A DNA stretch of 64,000 nucleotides from Bdellovibrio sp. CG22_combo_CG10-13_8_21_14_all_39_27. Its GTDB lineage: Bacteria > Bdellovibrionota > Bacteriovoracia > Bacteriovoracales > Bacteriovoracaceae. The stretch is from assembly GCA_002786715.1 (NCBI GenBank), contig PCTW01000044.1, forward strand, positions 40,146 to 104,145, written 5' to 3'. Each line of letters starts with the position of its first letter. Position 1 is the first letter of the stretch. The notes beneath the pieces are model-generated. The model searched no databases and had not been told where the DNA came from. It was given only the letters and a program-made list of their open reading frames with translations. The translations under genes were made by a program, and so were the position numbers. This document shows positions 61,219-64,000 of the stretch, piece by piece.

Positions 61219-61769
61219 TGTTTAAGACCTACTTCAGAATTTACTTGAATCGCAGAGCATATTCCTTTTTTCATTTTCTCGCTAAGAAGCTTTAGACCAA
61301 GATCAATCCCTTCCTCTGAAGGAGGACACCCAGGAATGACGATGTCGACTGGAAACAAAAGTTCTAAACCTTTCATCACGAATGGTCCTTCAAAAGGAGC
61401 ACCTGAAATAGCACAAGTACCTACAGCAACGACCCACTTTGGGTAACTCATCTTTTGATAAACTTTTCTCAAATACGGAACAAGCTTTGGAGTAATCATT
61501 CCTGAGAACACGAGGATATTAGCATTCACCTCACTAATATCTTCTTTGAAAAGCGGATTTGTACCGTCATCGACAATAAGGTTTTGATCAACTTGATAAG
61601 CGAGTGAGCAACAAGCAGAACTGAAAGGAAAAAACCACATATGATTCTGTAACTTTGAATTTTTCCAACTCTTTAATAAACTTTGACCATTAAAAACGCC
61701 AACTTGTTCTTGAGATTGAAGAAAGTTTATTGGAAATTGATCATTAATATTTTCATTAATATTTGTCAT
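61215..61769 (-). CDS. nuoB: NuoB-like [4Fe-4S] subunit of complex I-type oxidoreductase
   Basis: A 184-residue protein. It keeps the four cysteines for cluster N2: the adjacent pair in 'SSACCSLAYQ', one in 'AVGTCAISGAP' and one in 'VIPGCPPSEEG'. The usual 'F-R-x-S-P-R-Q' quinone-near segment is not present and is replaced by a divergent stretch. Together with nuoCD and nuoI it forms the hydrophilic connecting module of complex I-like enzymes. No membrane subunits or NADH-oxidising subunits are encoded here. Start overlaps the lipoprotein stop by four bases. Confidence 0.85.
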   Translation of the reverse strand: MTNINENINDQFPINFLQSQEQVGVFNGQSLLKSWKNSKLQNHMWFFPFSSACCSLAYQVDQNLIVDDGTNPLFKEDISEVNANILVFSGMITPKLVPYLRKVYQKMSYPKWVVAVGTCAISGAPFEGPFVMKGLELLFPVDIVIPGCPPSEEGIDLGLKLLSEKMKKGICSAIQVNSEVGLKQ

Positions 61770-63367
61770 CTTATATAGCCATCTTTTTTGAGGAGTTCTT
61801 CATTATAGAAAGGATTCCATCTAATATCGTCTGGAAAAAGCAACGGTTCCGAAGCTTTTTTAAATTTTTCATCACAAGAGAGATTCTTTCCGTCGTTATA
61901 AACCCAGGCTTGAATTTTTTGATGAGAGCCTCCAATTCCAATATCATCCTCAATATATCGATAATGTTCTCTATTACTTCTTTTTAAACCCGTTAAGTAA
62001 GTGATTGAGGAATCAAAGCTTAGGTCGAGCTCTGTTCCAGTACAATTTTTGAGCATCTTTTTATTATATGTTCTCTTCCCATTATTGATGATGGGGTTTT
62101 CAACCCATGCTTTCCGAGAGCACATGTAAAAACTGCCAAGTTGATCTAAATTGATAAAGCTCTCTAGATAAGTAAAAAACCAATGTCTCTCCGGACTCAT
62201 TGTAATATTGGCAGGTCTCACATATTCAAAACAGGTTTTTAATCGACTTCCATATTCGAAATAAACTGTTTTGAAAAAATCCCCAAATTTCATTTCCTTC
62301 TTTTCTACCTTGTCGATTAAATCAAATTTTTCTTCATCACGACTACGAAAATTGTCTTGAAAAACCGTCATCCTCGTAAAATCATTTCGAAGAGCTTCGA
62401 TTTCTTTTGCTCTCTTTACAAAATCTTCTTTCTTCAAAATATTTTGCTCAGTAACAGTACGTGCCCTTTGAGCCCCGATCCAAACAGAATCATAAAGTTT
62501 ATAACAAGATGATCTAATCGTGTTCATTTCGGGCATGGTAAAAAGATGGCCTTTTTCAAATCCAAATTTCCAAGCACTCTCTGAATTTACTTCACTAATA
62601 ATTCGATAAACGGGTTCATCTCGAGGAGGTCCTAGCTTCCTACCATAACCATTCTCTATGAAAGCTTTGACCTCATTCCAATCAACTTTCTTTTTAAGGT
62701 CGTCTAATGAAGCGACATCCTTCATGCTTGGATCAAAAGGAACAACACCAATCATTACCATCGTCGAGAGCCACTTTTCGCGACCAGCACATGGATAAGA
62801 ATGGCAATATTGTTGGACAACTCCGCCGACAATCCTTGCTCTTTGAGAATAAGCTACATCCTTTTTCTCTTCTACGAAATAAGGTTTTTCACCGAAAACA
62901 TAAACGCGCATAGGACGACCAAACTGATCCATCAGTCGTGGGATAAATCCTTCGGCATATGGAGGCTTGTCTATTTTGCGCTGATAAGTCTTCCAGACAT
63001 CATCTTGGGGGCAGTATTGAAATTTCTTATAAAATTGCCCGCTCTTGAGATCAATATCATAACCAAAATCGCTATTCTTAGGAGTCAATAAAACATAACT
63101 CAATTCTTTTCGTTCATTTGATTCAAAAGGAGCGAGGTCAAAAAAAGCATGTGTCTCGATATCGTAATTTCGATTTTTATAATGAAATCTTTCTGGGCCG
63201 TTAAACCAAACCGGCTTTGCTTCAAAGGTTATAGGTGCATTCTTTGGAGTTTCGCCTTCTGAATTTGAAGCGCAAGACAACAATTGTGTGGCCATAAATG
63301 AAGAGATTAATAAAAAGATGAAAATTTTTATTTTCTCAAATTGACAGTACCTGTACGAATAGTTCAA
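61766..63367 (-). CDS. Large lipoprotein of unknown function coupled to nuoB
   Basis: A 533-residue lipoprotein with lipobox LLSC (about residue 32). Long mature region with many aromatic and charged residues, about ten cysteines and no recognised domain. It includes 'QYCHSYPCAGREKWLSTMVMIG' and a helical Lys/Glu-rich part around 320-360. Its stop overlaps the nuoB start (ATGA). That coupling is unusual for a lipoprotein and an electron-transfer subunit, and could reflect either a shared complex or simple crowding. Confidence 0.6.
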   Translation of the reverse strand: MNYSYRYCQFEKIKIFIFLLISSFMATQLLSCASNSEGETPKNAPITFEAKPVWFNGPERFHYKNRNYDIETHAFFDLAPFESNERKELSYVLLTPKNSDFGYDIDLKSGQFYKKFQYCPQDDVWKTYQRKIDKPPYAEGFIPRLMDQFGRPMRVYVFGEKPYFVEEKKDVAYSQRARIVGGVVQQYCHSYPCAGREKWLSTMVMIGVVPFDPSMKDVASLDDLKKKVDWNEVKAFIENGYGRKLGPPRDEPVYRIISEVNSESAWKFGFEKGHLFTMPEMNTIRSSCYKLYDSVWIGAQRARTVTEQNILKKEDFVKRAKEIEALRNDFTRMTVFQDNFRSRDEEKFDLIDKVEKKEMKFGDFFKTVYFEYGSRLKTCFEYVRPANITMSPERHWFFTYLESFINLDQLGSFYMCSRKAWVENPIINNGKRTYNKKMLKNCTGTELDLSFDSSITYLTGLKRSNREHYRYIEDDIGIGGSHQKIQAWVYNDGKNLSCDEKFKKASEPLLFPDDIRWNPFYNEELLKKDGYIR

Positions 63368-63390
63368 AATGGCTTCTCCAAATCAGTAAT

Positions 63391-63480
63391 GCCCGGGTGG
63401 TGAAATTGGTAGACACAAGGGATTTAAAATCCCTCGGGCCTAAACAGCCCGTACCGGTTCAAGTCCGGTCCTGGGCACCA
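63391..63480 (+). tRNA. tRNA-Leu (anticodon UAA)
   Basis: A 90-base class II tRNA including the encoded CCA. Acceptor stem GCCCGGG pairs with CCTGGGC (one G-T wobble), followed by discriminator A. The anticodon stem-loop around GGGATTTAAAATCCC gives TAA. The variable arm is long (CGGGC...GCCCG) as expected for Leu. The T arm shows GGTTCAAGTCC. Confidence 0.97.
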
Positions 63481-63539
63481 CTTTTTGTTCATTTTTTCAC
63501 AGTTTAGCCCACTCTGAAAACAAAAGAAGAGTATGAAAT

Positions 63540-63563
63540 CGGACAAATATTTTGATTTGTCCG
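63540..63563 (+). terminator. Hairpin downstream of tRNA-Leu
   Basis: CGGACAAAT-ATTTTG-ATTTGTCCG, nine perfect base pairs, 60 bp after the tRNA, followed by GTGCTTTTCC with a short T-run. Probably ends or trims the tRNA transcript. Confidence 0.5.
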
Positions 63564-63606
63564 GTGCTTTTCCTGCCAAATAGACTTTGTCTGATAAAAT
63601 GAAGCC

Positions 63607-63817
63607 TTCCATCTAGAAAAATTGAATTCCTTCACCATTCGCGTGATGCTTATCTCGCTGGAAGATTGTTGTGTGTGTCTCTGTGCAATCTTCTACTCGG
63701 TGCGGCAATACGAACCGAGGCTCCCTGACTTCGTCTCCGTTCAATCAGGGATCTTTGTCCACTCCAATGGCCGAAGCGACATCTGGATGTGTCGTCGTTT
63801 CGGCCATACTTTTTTTC
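63607..63817 (+). ncRNA. Candidate structured non-coding RNA (family not recognised)
   Basis: Four consecutive perfect stems lie between the tRNA and the next gene. They are GAAGATTG/CAATCTTC (63661-63693), CTCGGT/ACCGAG (63696-63719), TCCCTGA/TCAGGGA (63722-63751) and ATGGCCGAA/TTCGGCCAT (63767-63807, with an inner CGACA/TGTCG stem). The last is followed by seven Ts. A TAAAAT -10-like box at 63595-63600 would start a transcript near 63607. No -35 stands out. It does not match 6S, tmRNA, RNase P, SRP or c-di-GMP riboswitch consensus as known to me. It could be a small RNA or a leader of the next gene. Confidence 0.6.
63767..63817 (+). terminator. Intrinsic terminator ending the candidate ncRNA
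   Basis: ATGGCCGAA and TTCGGCCAT form a nine-pair stem enclosing a smaller hairpin, and seven Ts follow two bases later. A strong Rho-independent terminator, and the main reason to read the preceding hairpins as RNA. Confidence 0.8.
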
Positions 63818-63865
63818 ATTTGAACAATCGCATAAATTTAAGTAAAAAAGTTGGACGAGGTAAGC

Positions 63866-64000
63866 TTGGACCAATTAATGCAAGGCGAAATATTTTCAAC
63901 TGCTAATTTTCATGATGAACATGATCTACGTCTCCAAGTATCTAAAGACCTCACTGTAAAACTATCACAATACAGAGATCCAAAAAAAGGCATTAAGATA
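63866..64000 (+). CDS. Start of an unidentified protein gene (partial)
   Basis: The frame stays open to the end of the window. A TTG at 63866 with GAGG five bases upstream gives 'MDQLMQGEIFSTANFHDEHD...'; an ATG four codons later lacks a good site. Only about 45 residues are visible, polar and without a membrane segment, and no family is recognised. It begins about 50 bp after the ncRNA terminator. Confidence 0.5.
   Translation, partial: MDQLMQGEIFSTANFHDEHDLRLQVSKDLTVKLSQYRDPKKGIKI

Noticed and set aside
59527..61769. Considered as a group 4 [NiFe] hydrogenase
   Set aside because: The large subunit lacks both C-x-x-C pairs for the nickel site and ends in the NuoD-type EVDR tail.
63424..63612. 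62-codon minus-strand frame with an apparent protein-like start
   Set aside because: It runs antisense through tRNA-Leu, a common artefact.
63607..63817. Considered as a c-di-GMP riboswitch, 6S RNA, SRP RNA or tmRNA
   Set aside because: None of the conserved cores I know for those families is present; a covariance-model search would settle it.
63622..63906. Overlapping plus- and minus-strand frames of 94 and 74 codons
   Set aside because: Both cover the row of hairpins and terminator, have no ribosome-binding site and no protein-like pattern; RNA structure explains the region better.
1..64000. CRISPR arrays, insertion sequences, integrases and prophage genes
   Set aside because: No regularly spaced direct repeats, transposase motifs or phage structural genes were found.

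Overview
The window is a compact, AT-rich chromosomal segment of a Gram-negative bacterium. It carries lipopolysaccharide heptose synthesis (hldD), TolC/RND efflux, lipoproteins, TatC and an AglZ/FrzS/RomR-like receiver plus coiled-coil protein beside a diguanylate cyclase. Together with a bactofilin/L,D-transpeptidase cassette and many secreted proteins of unknown function, this fits Bdellovibrionota, perhaps the Bacteriovoracales predators. That placement is inference from gene content and style; there is no rRNA here.

Layout. 1-3417: end of an MMPL/RND-type exporter, a UbiA-like membrane protein, an orphan amino-acid binding protein, a lipoprotein scrap, and two small exported proteins. 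3418-7770 (minus): glycosyltransferase, UXS-like epimerase, EamA transporter, TrmFO. 7842-10033 (plus): NAD synthetase and a lysine-rich H1-like protein. 10037-16991 (minus): a 2149-residue exported protein with a Fic domain and a C-terminal ADP-ribosyltransferase-like domain, with a small exported partner. This is the most striking locus. 17060-20845 (minus): diguanylate cyclase and receiver/acidic/coiled-coil protein. 21008-23178: L,D-transpeptidase, membrane coiled-coil protein, bactofilin. 23175-25953: a pair of M16 peptidases. 26106-27759: alanine dehydrogenase and a FliL-like protein. 27809-39795 (minus): pseudo-rhomboid, methylmalonyl-CoA epimerase, Cys-rich lipoprotein, matrixin-like metalloprotease, tripartite RND efflux pump, short asparaginase-family protein.

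39901-47807: HtpG, Maf, degenerate HD-GYP, exported protein, DksA-like regulator, and feoAB behind a promoter packed with inverted repeats. 47808-54424 (minus): gamma-glutamyltransferase lipoprotein, FliG C-domain protein, HldD, DUF4149-like protein, TatC, (a plus-strand exported protein), NifU/BFD-like protein, methionine aminopeptidase. 54607-59082 (plus): permuted NlpC/P60-like protein, 2-hydroxyacid dehydrogenase, ureohydrolase, Aat. 59042-63367 (minus): lipoprotein and an atypical NuoB-NuoCD-NuoI set. The end holds tRNA-Leu(UAA), a row of hairpins that looks like an unassigned non-coding RNA, and the start of another gene.

The genome is tightly packed. Eight of nine convergent gene pairs have stop codons that overlap or lie within 3 bp of each other, and many same-strand neighbours are coupled through ATGA or TAATG overlaps. 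No CRISPR array, insertion sequence, prophage or rRNA was seen.
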